Position numbers and translations under genes: made by a program. Of a stretch of DNA of 35,602 bases, positions 23,064 to 29,312 are shown in pieces. The stretch covers positions 1 through 35,602 of the forward strand of contig NZ_VFTC01000046.1 in NCBI RefSeq assembly GCF_007003975.1. Reading direction: 5' to 3'. The notes below the pieces were generated by a model that made no database searches, was not told where the DNA came from, and saw nothing but the letters and a program-made list of their open reading frames with translations. Each line of letters opens with the position of its first letter. The first letter of the stretch is position 1. Source of the stretch: Mesorhizobium sp. WSM4306 (GTDB lineage Bacteria > Pseudomonadota > Alphaproteobacteria > Rhizobiales > Rhizobiaceae).

Positions 23064-23831
23064 ATGACATCCCGAAAAACTCTTTTGGCGGCGCTTGCCG
23101 CGTTTGCGCTCCTGGCCTCTCCGGCCCTGGCTGGTGCTGGTGGTAATGGTGGTGGCAACGGTGGTGGCCACGGCCATGGTGGTGGCAATGGCGGCGGCAA
23201 TGGCGGCGGCAACGGCAATGGCGGCGGCAAATCCGGCAACAGCGCTACGCATGGCAAATCGGCAGCGGCTCATGCCGGCAAGAAGGCCTCGACCGACGAC
23301 CAGGCTGTCGATGACGTCGAAGTCGCCGCGACGCCCAAGGAAAAGAATATCCACGCCAAGCTTGGCCGGCTGAACTCGCTGCAACGCAACATCAACGCCT
23401 ATATGAACTCCAAGAGCAAGAAGTTCGCCGGCGTTCAGGCTTATGTGACGGCGTCGGCAGTTGCCAAGAACGCCCAAGCCGCGCTTGATGAGGCAAATGC
23501 TGCGGTGACGGAAGCCCAGAAGGCGGTGACGGACCAGCAGGCGCTGTTCGACGCGGCGAACGCCATTACGCCTCCAACGCCCGCGGAGCAGGCGGCCCAG
23601 GACGCAACGATGGCGGATCTGGAAGCCGCGGTCACGGATGCTGAGACAGCAGCTGCCGCGGCCCAGACGGCGGCCGACACCGCCACTGCCGACATCCCAT
23701 CGCTCGATGACGCACTCGCCGATATGGCCAACAAGCCGGTCGACGCCGAGGTTACCGACTGGGCCAACGGCGTGCTTGCCGACAAGATCGACCAGATGGC
23801 CGCCACGCTAGCTCCTCCGGCAACGCCGTAA
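23064..23831 (+). CDS. Exported Gly-rich, coiled-coil protein of unknown function
   Basis: A 255-residue protein. Residues 1-23 are a clear Sec signal peptide (KTLLAALAAFALLASPALAG). Residues 24-58 are a Gly/Asn/His-rich tract encoded by imperfect GGN repeats. Residues 90-120 hold IHAKLGRLNSLQRNINAYMN, a segment I believe recurs in other rhizobial exported proteins, and residues 130-250 are Ala-rich heptads likely to form coiled coil. The start has an excellent ribosome-binding site. A strong terminator follows the stop codon, so it is a single-gene unit. Confidence 0.82.
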   Translation: MTSRKTLLAALAAFALLASPALAGAGGNGGGNGGGHGHGGGNGGGNGGGNGNGGGKSGNSATHGKSAAAHAGKKASTDDQAVDDVEVAATPKEKNIHAKLGRLNSLQRNINAYMNSKSKKFAGVQAYVTASAVAKNAQAALDEANAAVTEAQKAVTDQQALFDAANAITPPTPAEQAAQDATMADLEAAVTDAETAAAAAQTAADTATADIPSLDDALADMANKPVDAEVTDWANGVLADKIDQMAATLAPPATP

Positions 23832-23866
23832 AGTCGATCGCGGCTAAAACGGCCAATCGAATGACC

Positions 23867-23898
23867 AAGCCGCCGGGGTTCGCCCCGGCGGCTTTTTT
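23867..23898 (+). terminator. Rho-independent terminator
   Basis: A 12-bp perfect GC-rich stem (23867-23878 with 23883-23894) closes a TTCG tetraloop and ends in a run of six T. It is the clearest intrinsic terminator in the window, for the gene ending at 23831. Confidence 0.92.
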
Positions 23899-24020
23899 GA
23901 CGGGCCGGCGGAACTGCCGGTCCTTGGGGAAAAGCGTTGCTAACCCAAGTACGGCATGGAAAATCTTCGCTCCCGAGTGTAGCCTTCAATGCCGAGTAAA
24001 CGGCATCGGGGGATAACGAC

Positions 24021-24428
24021 ATGCCTAGGGTTTCAGAGCTCTTTTTCAAAACCGCCATCGTGTTCCTCGTACTGGGGATCGCGGCTGGCCTGCAAATGGC
24101 GATCTCAGGCGATCACAGCGCTTTTCCGGCGCATGCGCACATCAACCTGCTGGGCTGGGTGACCAGCGCCATCTTCGGCGGCTACTACGCGCTCAATCCA
24201 CAAAAGGCGGCACGCCGCATCGCCATGATCCACTACTGGCTCTATACGGTTGGCGTGGTGATCATGCTGCCCGCCCTCTACGTGATGTTGCAGGGAAATC
24301 CGGCGATTGAGCCTGTCGTTGCCGGCGGCTCGCTGATCGTCGCCGCTGCCGTTCTGGTTTTTGCTTTCGTGGTGTTCTCAGCCGAAACCGCGCGTTCGGC
24401 CGCAGCCGTACCGTCTGCCTCTCGCTGA
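24021..24428 (+). CDS. Small four-helix membrane protein, cytochrome-oxidase-subunit-I-like
   Basis: A 135-residue integral membrane protein with four hydrophobic helices (about 8-25, 42-58, 74-93 and 98-120). The HAHINLLGWVTSAIFGGYYA motif in helix 2 resembles the first haem-ligand region of NorB/cbb3-type haem-copper oxidases, but the protein is far too short to be an oxidase and I see no binuclear-centre histidines. It belongs to a group of stand-alone rhizobial proteins of this kind; function unknown. GGGGGATAACGAC precedes the ATG. Confidence 0.75.
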   Translation: MPRVSELFFKTAIVFLVLGIAAGLQMAISGDHSAFPAHAHINLLGWVTSAIFGGYYALNPQKAARRIAMIHYWLYTVGVVIMLPALYVMLQGNPAIEPVVAGGSLIVAAAVLVFAFVVFSAETARSAAAVPSASR

Positions 24429-24575
24429 CTGTTCGATAAGGCGATCGCAGTCCGGCCCTCATCGCCAACAGCGACGGGGGTTGGTTTGGTTTGATGGCCG
24501 CAGCCGGTGGTTGCGGCGCCTGTCGAGGCCTTGGGCTGCCGGCCCTCCCGTATTATTTCGTGACCATTTGGCGCT

Positions 24576-24600
24576 GGAACCTTCCCAAGTACCGCGCGTT
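24576..24600 (+). promoter_or_regulatory. EcfG-type promoter
   Basis: GGAAC, a 16-base spacer, then CGTT: a perfect consensus match. It lies 102 bases before the ATG at 24703 and 39 before the alternative ATG at 24640. Confidence 0.65.
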
Positions 24601-24702
24601 GCCGCGACTGTATTCGTGCTGCCTTATAAATAGGCAGCAATGGGTACAGCCAAGCGGGCAGAGGGCAAAACCAAGCATGGGTTGGGGGAGGAGCACGACA
24701 CC

Positions 24703-24924
24703 ATGTCGAAAAGAGAAATCGGGGCGTCCGCCTCACTGGGCCGACGCGTTGCCGATCTGAAGGCCAGGATGCGAAATGCCAGGATTACCGAATACGAGAT
24801 GCAGACATTCCAGAAGGTCGCAGCCATCATGGGAGATAGCGAAGGCTCCCTACGCATCGATGCCGACGACCTGATCGCGGCGTCCTTCGTCACCGAGGCG
24901 CTGGGCGATTCCGCATCGAACTGA
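24703..24924 (+). CDS. Small hypothetical protein
   Basis: A 73-residue charged, mostly helical protein (MSKREIGASASLGRRVADLK, then ARITEYEMQTFQKVAAIMGD). I do not recognise a family. The ATG at 24703 follows GGGGGAGGA; an in-frame ATG at 24640 lacks a ribosome-binding site but would also lie within the transcript from the EcfG-type promoter at 24576. A stress-induced role is inferred from that promoter only. Confidence 0.6.
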   Translation: MSKREIGASASLGRRVADLKARMRNARITEYEMQTFQKVAAIMGDSEGSLRIDADDLIAASFVTEALGDSASN

Positions 24925-25067
24925 AGGTCCGGTCGCGCGCCCGTCGGCACTCAAGCGCCGACGGTTGCCCGGCGCCGGCTCGCAGGTAGCCGTCGGAGCG
25001 TGCGCGTAGCACACGCTCAGCGTCAGGCGATTGCTTGTGCGCGCTCTGAAGAGGTCGGGGAGCGATC

Positions 25068-25217
25068 TCAATGGCGCTTGAAATACTGGACTTCGCGTTC
25101 GTGTTTCTCGGCCGCCTCGCGGCTGTCGAAGGTGCCGAGGTTGCGTCGTCGTCCGGTCTTTTCATCGACCTTGCGCGAATAGAGGCGGTATTTCCCTGAT
25201 TTGAGTTTTCTGATCAT
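25068..25217 (-). CDS. 49-residue basic protein, conserved small family
   Basis: A 49-residue protein beginning MIRKLKSGKYRLYSRK, then TGRRRNLGTFDSREAAEKHE and ending REVQYFKRH. The beta-strand pattern followed by an AAEKHER helix matches, from memory, a short family widely annotated as hypothetical in proteobacteria; it resembles an AP2/integrase-like N-terminal DNA-binding fold in miniature. A good ribosome-binding site (AGGGAGAG) precedes the ATG at 25217. Function unknown. Confidence 0.75.
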   Translation of the reverse strand: MIRKLKSGKYRLYSRKVDEKTGRRRNLGTFDSREAAEKHEREVQYFKRH

Positions 25218-25319
25218 CGGTCTCTCCCTGATCACCAGAGCGCCGCTGAAGCCAAACCGCCAGGGCGCACTGGCGTGCCGAACGAAGGGGCTCGGCCGCA
25301 GCCGGACCCTTCGAAAATA

Positions 25320-25604
25320 TCAGTCGCGATGCTCCGGCATCGCCTTGAGCTGGTCTTTGGTCCAGCTGGTCACGGCGTGGACGTCGCCATCCTCGTCGCG
25401 CATGAAGTCCAGCTGGCTGGTGGTGACAGCAACCGGCTTGGCGCCGATACCAAGAAAGCCGCCGACGTCGATGACGACCTGACTGCCATGCAGATGATCG
25501 ACAGAACCGATCTTCTCATCGTCAGGACCATAGATGGTCGCGCCTTCGAGTATGTCGGGCGTCAGTTCCGTGCTGGCAAGTCGTGCGTGATTGGTGTGAT
25601 CCAT
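25320..25604 (-). CDS. PRC-barrel domain protein
   Basis: A 94-residue protein made almost entirely of one PRC-barrel: ILEGATIYGPDDEKIGSVDH (about residues 18-37), then GSQVVIDVGGFLGIGAKPVA and LDFMRDEDG. PRC-barrels occur in RimM and photosynthetic reaction-centre H subunits; stand-alone versions are common in rhizobia and many are stress-associated. The partner is unknown. AGAGGAGA precedes the ATG. An EcfG-type promoter lies 34 bases upstream on the same strand. Confidence 0.88.
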   Translation of the reverse strand: MDHTNHARLASTELTPDILEGATIYGPDDEKIGSVDHLHGSQVVIDVGGFLGIGAKPVAVTTSQLDFMRDEDGDVHAVTSWTKDQLKAMPEHRD

Positions 25605-25637
25605 GACCTATCTCCTCTAGGTTTGGGACAATTTCCT

Positions 25638-25662
25638 AACCAGCGAACAGGCGAAGAGTTCC
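25638..25662 (-). promoter_or_regulatory. EcfG-type promoter for the PRC-barrel gene
   Basis: On the minus strand, GGAAC (25662-25658), 16 bases, then GGTT. The -35 is perfect and the -10 keeps the core GTT. Confidence 0.55.
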
Positions 25663-25701
25663 GGTAAAGACTACGAAAGTCCGGTGCAGACTGCTTCGAG
25701 C

Positions 25702-25974
25702 CTACACCTCGTCGAAAGGGCCACCGCGCCGCGCCGGGTCGCGACCGATGGCGGCTTCCTCGGCATCGTCGGGCAAGGCATCGTCACTGTCCTGATAGGG
25801 GTTGTCGTCGTCTTCCTCGGGCAGGTCGCCTTCCTTCTCGACACCGGTGGTGTCCGGCAGGCTTTCCTCATCTGCCCCGTCGGGCAGGATCCTTGCGCCA
25901 CGCAGCGCATCCCAGTCCTGTTGGCGCGGTGTCGGCGCTTCCACTTCGTCGTTTGGCTTTCTACGCGGGTCCAT
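25702..25974 (-). CDS. Small acidic hypothetical protein
   Basis: A 90-residue strongly acidic, probably disordered protein with Asp/Glu-rich stretches (EKEGDLPEEDDDNPYQDSDD, then ALPDDAEEAAIG). No family recognised. A possible EcfG-type promoter lies about 40 bases upstream. The coding assignment rests on the clean frame, the start codon and its setting among similar small genes. Confidence 0.6.
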   Translation of the reverse strand: MDPRRKPNDEVEAPTPRQQDWDALRGARILPDGADEESLPDTTGVEKEGDLPEEDDDNPYQDSDDALPDDAEEAAIGRDPARRGGPFDEV

Positions 25975-26013
25975 AATTTTTCTCCCTGGTCAGTGCCTGC
26001 ATCGAGAAGGTGG

Positions 26014-26038
26014 AACTCGCCGCCGGCAAGCAGGTTCC
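26014..26038 (-). promoter_or_regulatory. Possible EcfG-type promoter for the acidic-protein gene
   Basis: On the minus strand, GGAAC (26038-26034), 16 bases, then AGTT. Perfect -35, one mismatch in the -10. Confidence 0.45.
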
Positions 26039-26057
26039 CGAAACCGGTCCACCTTGC

Positions 26058-26106
26058 TTGGGAACGACCTGGGAACCACGTGGGGGAACCACTTGGGGAA
26101 CCAATT
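26058..26106. repeat. Four spaced GGGAACCA-type repeats
   Basis: GGAAC occurs at 26061, 26072, 26085 and 26097, mostly as GGGAACCAC, at 11-13-base intervals, about one helical turn apart. The cluster lies between two divergent genes and could be a regulator-binding array or a degenerate tandem repeat. Confidence 0.5.
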
Positions 26107-26158
26107 GCCGCTGGGTTGCATTTGCCAAAAGAAGACGATTCCAGACGGAGACCGGACA

Positions 26159-26458
26159 ATGAAGATCCTTGTTTTCATGCCGTGCGCGCTGCTGGCACTT
26201 GCCGGCCCTGCCGCCGCGCAAGACAGCGGCGAGGGCACTCCTCCCGTGCCTTGCCAGGCTCAGCCCCAGGATGGCGGCCAGCAGCCGCCTCCCGCCGATG
26301 ACGGCAATGGCAATTCGACCGCCGATCTTGGTTCTTGCGGCGGCGTGCTGCAGCCGCCGCCCACCGGTGACCAGGGCATGACGCAGCCGCCGCCGGATCA
26401 GGGCAAAACGCCGGTGATCAAGCCCGGCGAGGTGCCTGTGCAGCCACCGCAGCAATGA
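26159..26458 (+). CDS. Exported Pro/Gln-rich small protein
   Basis: A 99-residue protein with a Sec signal peptide (KILVFMPCALLALAGPAAAQ). The mature part is low-complexity Pro/Gln/Gly/Asp (QPQDGGQQPPPADDGNGNST, then LQPPPTGDQGMTQPPPDQGK) with two cysteines. No family recognised; probably periplasmic and disordered. It overlaps the 3' end of the convergent gene at 26418-26714 by 41 bases. Confidence 0.65.
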   Translation: MKILVFMPCALLALAGPAAAQDSGEGTPPVPCQAQPQDGGQQPPPADDGNGNSTADLGSCGGVLQPPPTGDQGMTQPPPDQGKTPVIKPGEVPVQPPQQ

Positions 26459-26714
26459 CCTTGCTTGAGGTCTCTACAGTGTGGACCGGGGCCGGCCGGT
26501 TCCAGCCTTTGGCCAGGCGTAGCGCAGTCACCGGATCAATGCCGGTCCAGGCAATACCGGCCGTTTCTGCAAAGGCTGTGAAAGCCCGCCCCGCCTGGTC
26601 CTTGGTCAAGTGTCCGGCCCTAAAATTCTGCATCTCGGCCAACGTCGTGATATCGCGTTTGAAGCCTGCGCCGACCGCAATCACCACCGGGATTTGGAGC
26701 CGCATATCGTCCAT
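26418..26714 (-). CDS. Hypothetical protein, possible degenerate DUF982
   Basis: A 98-residue protein. The opening IPVVIAVGAGFKRDITTLAE and the segment DQAGRAFTAFAETAGI resemble the two ends of the rhizobial DUF982 domain, with the middle of about 25 residues apparently missing. A GGAG motif precedes the ATG at 26714. This may be a divergent or deleted DUF982 gene, or a non-functional remnant. Confidence 0.4.
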   Translation of the reverse strand: MDDMRLQIPVVIAVGAGFKRDITTLAEMQNFRAGHLTKDQAGRAFTAFAETAGIAWTGIDPVTALRLAKGWNRPAPVHTVETSSKVIAAVAAQAPRRA

Positions 26715-26809
26715 ATTGAAGGTCTCCGAGGATTGTCTTCAATGCGAATCATGCCTGTGCGATTCCAGCAGCAATGGCGGATGGGACCGATCAATTAGTC
26801 TCCACTTAC

Positions 26810-26834
26810 GGAACTAGACCGTACCGGCGGCGTT
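26810..26834 (+). promoter_or_regulatory. EcfG-type promoter for the DUF1236 gene
   Basis: GGAAC, a 16-base spacer, then CGTTT: a perfect consensus match, 89 bases before the ATG at 26924. Confidence 0.7.
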
Positions 26835-26923
26835 TGCCTCCAGGAGCCCGCCAATTTGATCCGTTATGTTTTCGCCTCGTGCGGGAGCTCGGCGGAGCTC
26901 GCAAACAACGACAGGAGACGAAG

Positions 26924-27253
26924 ATGAAAACCGTCCTTATTCCCGCCGTCGCCGGGCTCGTCATGATCGCAGGTCTCGGCGTTGCCGTGGCCGACGAGGT
27001 CATCGTCACGCAGCCGGCGCAGCAGCAGGTGATCATCACCCCCGAACAGCGCACGGTTGTACGCCAATACGTAAAAAAACATCCGCTGGCCTCGGTCAGT
27101 CTTCTCGGCGTCGAGTTGAATGTCGGCTCCGCCTTGCCCGACACTGTGGAACTGCAGGAGGTTCCTGACGTTCAGTACAGATACGCTGTGGTCGATAACC
27201 ATACGGTGTTGGTCGATCCCAGCACGCGCAGGATCGTTGAGGTGGTCGAATAA
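26924..27253 (+). CDS. DUF1236 exported protein
   Basis: A 109-residue protein with a signal peptide (KTVLIPAVAGLVMIAGLGVA) and a C-terminal DUF1236 domain (YAVVDNHTVLVDPSTRRIVE). The middle carries VKKHPLASVSLLGVELNVGS, typical of this family of small rhizobial periplasmic proteins of unknown function. ACAGGAGACG precedes the ATG. The perfect EcfG-type promoter upstream supports stress control. Confidence 0.85.
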   Translation: MKTVLIPAVAGLVMIAGLGVAVADEVIVTQPAQQQVIITPEQRTVVRQYVKKHPLASVSLLGVELNVGSALPDTVELQEVPDVQYRYAVVDNHTVLVDPSTRRIVEVVE

Positions 27254-27270
27254 CGCTGACCACACCTGAC

Positions 27271-27296
27271 GGAACCACCAATACGGCCCTGTCGTT
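27271..27296 (+). promoter_or_regulatory. EcfG-type promoter
   Basis: GGAAC, a 17-base spacer, then CGTT: perfect, 48 bases before the ATG at 27345. It overlaps the left arm of a hairpin. Confidence 0.7.
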
Positions 27297-27321
27297 CATC
27301 CCAATAAGGGGCGGCAGGGCC
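27285..27321 (+). repeat. Hairpin between DUF1236 gene and the next small gene
   Basis: GGCCCTGTCG (27285-27294) pairs with CGGCAGGGCC (27312-27321), with one G-U pair and a 17-base loop. No T-run follows, so it is only a weak terminator candidate for the DUF1236 gene. Confidence 0.45.
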
Positions 27322-27344
27322 GAATGATGAAAGGAGCATTGCCC

Positions 27345-27548
27345 ATGTTGCCGCATGTCGAGATCAATGTGGCGGCGTGTTGCGACAAGCTGTTGGCTGA
27401 GCGCAGTACCGCGCTGTTGTCGATGAGGGAAGCGATTGAGCTGCTGCGGGAGCGCACCGGCACGGATCGGTCGGATGCCGACCTCGCCGGGCTGATCACC
27501 AAGAAAGCGGCGCTGCTCGGCGTTGCGATCGTTTCCGATCCGCATTGA
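27345..27548 (+). CDS. Small protein of unknown function, paralogue of the 22346 gene
   Basis: A 67-residue helical protein (MLPHVEINVAACCDKLLAER, then SMREAIELLRERTGTDRSDA, ending VAIVSDPH). It matches the 22346 product in the central SM-x2-A-x-E-x-LR-x2-TG helix and the C-terminal strand. The start at 27345 follows AAAGGAG by 8 bases; the ATG at 27324 lies before that site. No known domain. It has its own perfect EcfG-type promoter. Confidence 0.72.
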   Translation: MLPHVEINVAACCDKLLAERSTALLSMREAIELLRERTGTDRSDADLAGLITKKAALLGVAIVSDPH

Positions 27549-27635
27549 AAGCACACTCAAGACGCCGGCTCAAATTTCGGCTAATGTTTTCGTGGAATCT
27601 GGACCAACCGATCGGACCCAACCACGGAGGCTTAA

Positions 27636-27875
27636 GTGACGGACGACAGACAGGACCGCATTCGCCAGCGGGCACACGAGATTTGGGAACAGGCCGGCCG
27701 ACCAGAAGGTGCGCATCAGGAGCACTGGGAACAGGCCACGGCCGAAATAGATGGTGCGCCCGCCAAACCGAAGAAGGCGGCGAAGAAGGCTGCTGCGAAG
27801 CCCGTCAAGGCCGACGCCAAGCCCAAGGCTGCAAAGCCGGCGGCCGCAAAGTCCGGCAAGGCCAAGTCGAAATAG
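27636..27875 (+). CDS. DUF2934 protein with histone-H1-like Lys/Ala tail
   Basis: A 79-residue protein. Residues 5-38 are DUF2934 (RDRIRQRAHEIWEQAGRPEG-type, then HQEHWEQATAEI; first residues QDRI). Residues 43-79 are a basic repetitive tail of Lys, Ala and Pro resembling bacterial histone H1-like tails, so nucleic-acid binding is possible. The start is GTG at 27636 after GGAGG. It may be co-transcribed with the 27345 gene (87-base gap). Confidence 0.8.
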   Translation: MTDDRQDRIRQRAHEIWEQAGRPEGAHQEHWEQATAEIDGAPAKPKKAAKKAAAKPVKADAKPKAAKPAAAKSGKAKSK

Positions 27876-28005
27876 GCAAGGGCAGAATTCGCCCGGGCGG
27901 CCTCGTTCTGGACGTCGCCGTTCGGCGCGCCCGGATCTCTTAACCCGACGAATTGCGCCTCCAACGGGGAGCGCAATTCATTGTGCATGAAGATCCCGTG
28001 ATGCC

Positions 28006-28371
28006 CTATGCCTCCCAGGCATAACTCGACAGGGCAAAGCGGATACCGGCAGCTGTCATGACCAGTTCGCATTCGGTGATCTGGCGCAGGTGGCGCAGAT
28101 AGCGCGCCACCGTCTGCGGCAGCCAGCCGGCGCAGGCTTCGACATAGGCGCGGCTGTGAACGAGTGTGCCGGTCGACAGCCTCTCGTCCTTCTCGGCAAT
28201 CACTTTCAAATATTGGCGGATGAAACGAATATCGTCGGCGATGTCCTGGCTGGCCATTCGCCATGCTCCGGCAACGCGTTCGCGCTGGTCGAGCGACAAG
28301 GGCGGCAGCAGCGGCAGTGACAACAGCGGGCGGGAGAGGTCGGCGAAGGCGGCATGGTTCGCTGTGCTCAC
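28006..28371 (-). CDS. Hypothetical protein under a perfect palindromic operator
   Basis: A 121-residue, probably cytoplasmic helical protein (RERVAGAWRMASQDIADDIR, then FIRQYLKVIAEKDERLSTGT and VARYLRHLRQITECELVMTA). I do not recognise a family. The GTG at 28371 is chosen because AAGGGGAA lies just before it; a TTG at 28389 would start inside the leader. Its promoter region holds a perfect inverted repeat with the same core as the S24-repressor operators at 34117-34169, so it is probably repressed by that protein. Its function is unknown. Confidence 0.7.
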   Translation of the reverse strand: MSTANHAAFADLSRPLLSLPLLPPLSLDQRERVAGAWRMASQDIADDIRFIRQYLKVIAEKDERLSTGTLVHSRAYVEACAGWLPQTVARYLRHLRQITECELVMTAAGIRFALSSYAWEA

Positions 28372-28391
28372 GGAATTCCCCTTGTTCAAAG

Positions 28392-28420
28392 GAAATATCG
28401 TACTTTATGTACGATATTTC
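28392..28420. promoter_or_regulatory. Perfect 12-bp inverted-repeat operator (TCGTAC-N5-GTACGA core)
   Basis: The arms 28392-28403 and 28409-28420 are exact complements separated by TTTAT. On the minus strand it covers a promoter: TTGACG (28425-28420), 17 bases, TACGAT (28402-28397). The right half-site supplies the -10 box, so a bound repressor would block the promoter of the 28371 gene. Confidence 0.8.
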
Positions 28421-28561
28421 GTCAAGGATGACGCGTACAATTTGAACGAATTCAACTTTCGAAAATGATGCGGATTTTCATGAGCCAAGAAACCTGGCCC
28501 AACACACTTTGCGATGACAGTCGAAAAATACTCTTCCCCAATGCCTCGAACAGTGCTTTAA

Positions 28562-28665
28562 CCCGCCCATCCACAGGGGTGCTCCGTACAGTCGGGGCTG
28601 AGATGAGGGCGGCAAGCCTTCGGACCCTAAAGCTGATCTGGATAATACCAGCGGAGCGAGGCGGG
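28562..28665 (+). ncRNA. TPP (thiamine pyrophosphate) riboswitch
   Basis: A THI-box aptamer. Conserved blocks are ACAGGGGTGCTCCG, GGCTGAGATG, ACCCTAAAGCTGATCTGGAT and AATACCAGCGGAGCGAG. The P1 stem pairs CCCGCC (28562-28567) with GGCGGG (28660-28665), ending 2 bases before the start codon at 28668. Ligand binding would therefore hide the ribosome-binding region directly, indicating translational shut-off when thiamine pyrophosphate is abundant. Confidence 0.93.
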
Positions 28666-28667
28666 CG

Positions 28668-29276
28668 ATGTTTTCCGGCGCACAGATTTCCCTTTATCCC
28701 ATGACCGACGATTTCGTCGGCGTCATCCTTGGCGCGCTCGGTGCGCTCGATCCCTGGCGCGACCGGCTGAGGATCGAGACCGACGACATCTCGACGCTTC
28801 TGGTCGGGCCGCCCGAGGTGTTGTTTCCAGCCATGCGCGACCTGTTCGTGGCGGCCGCCAAAAGCGGCAAGCACTGCGTGCTTTCGGCTGCGGTTTCGCG
28901 TGGCTGTCCAGGTGAGCCCGACGATCCGATCTGCAGCTCCGACGAGACCGGCGGCCCCGCCATTGCGCTGGAGGAGCGCAAGGTCGCCGCGATCCGCGCC
29001 GTCCAGGCCACGCCATCGACCGACCAGCCGGTGGCGGCGCAGTTCTCGCTCTATGTGATGGGTACGGGCGACCACATGGACGAGATCTATGGCTGCATCG
29101 ATTTCCTGAAGCAGTCCGGCGTCTTTGAACGCTCGAAGAACTTCTGCACCAAACTGCGTGGCGATGCCGGAGCGGTGTTTGCAACGCTCACTGAGGCCTT
29201 CTGCCGCTTCGGCCCGGGCGCCGGCCACGTCACCCTCGACATCACGATTTCTGCGAACAGCCCGAGCGCCGTCTGA
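28668..29276 (+). CDS. YkoF-like thiamine/HMP-binding protein
   Basis: A 202-residue YkoF-family protein with two ferredoxin-like repeats (about 5-95 and 120-200), marked by ISLYPMTDDFVGVILGALGA and QFSLYVMGTGDHMDEIYGCI. The family binds thiamine or its pyrimidine moiety (HMP) in the cytoplasm and accompanies HMP/thiamine ABC transporters. It is the first gene behind the TPP riboswitch, followed by the three transporter genes. Confidence 0.9.
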   Translation: MFSGAQISLYPMTDDFVGVILGALGALDPWRDRLRIETDDISTLLVGPPEVLFPAMRDLFVAAAKSGKHCVLSAAVSRGCPGEPDDPICSSDETGGPAIALEERKVAAIRAVQATPSTDQPVAAQFSLYVMGTGDHMDEIYGCIDFLKQSGVFERSKNFCTKLRGDAGAVFATLTEAFCRFGPGAGHVTLDITISANSPSAV

Positions 29277-29312
29277 GCCGCGTCTGTCCGCGCGCCGTTG
29301 AGGGAAATTGTC

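Noticed and set aside
23136..23235. Short tandem repeats as a CRISPR or minisatellite
   Set aside because: They are in-frame Gly/Asn codons of an exported protein, with irregular unit length.
23007..23477. Leftward 156-codon frame across the Gly-rich gene
   Set aside because: Its C-terminal half is a simple Ala/Thr repeat produced by the complement of Gly codons; the rightward gene has a signal peptide and a good ribosome-binding site.
24041..24260. Haem-copper oxidase subunit I
   Set aside because: Only the HAHINLLGW-like helix is similar; the protein has 135 residues and lacks the other metal-ligand histidines.
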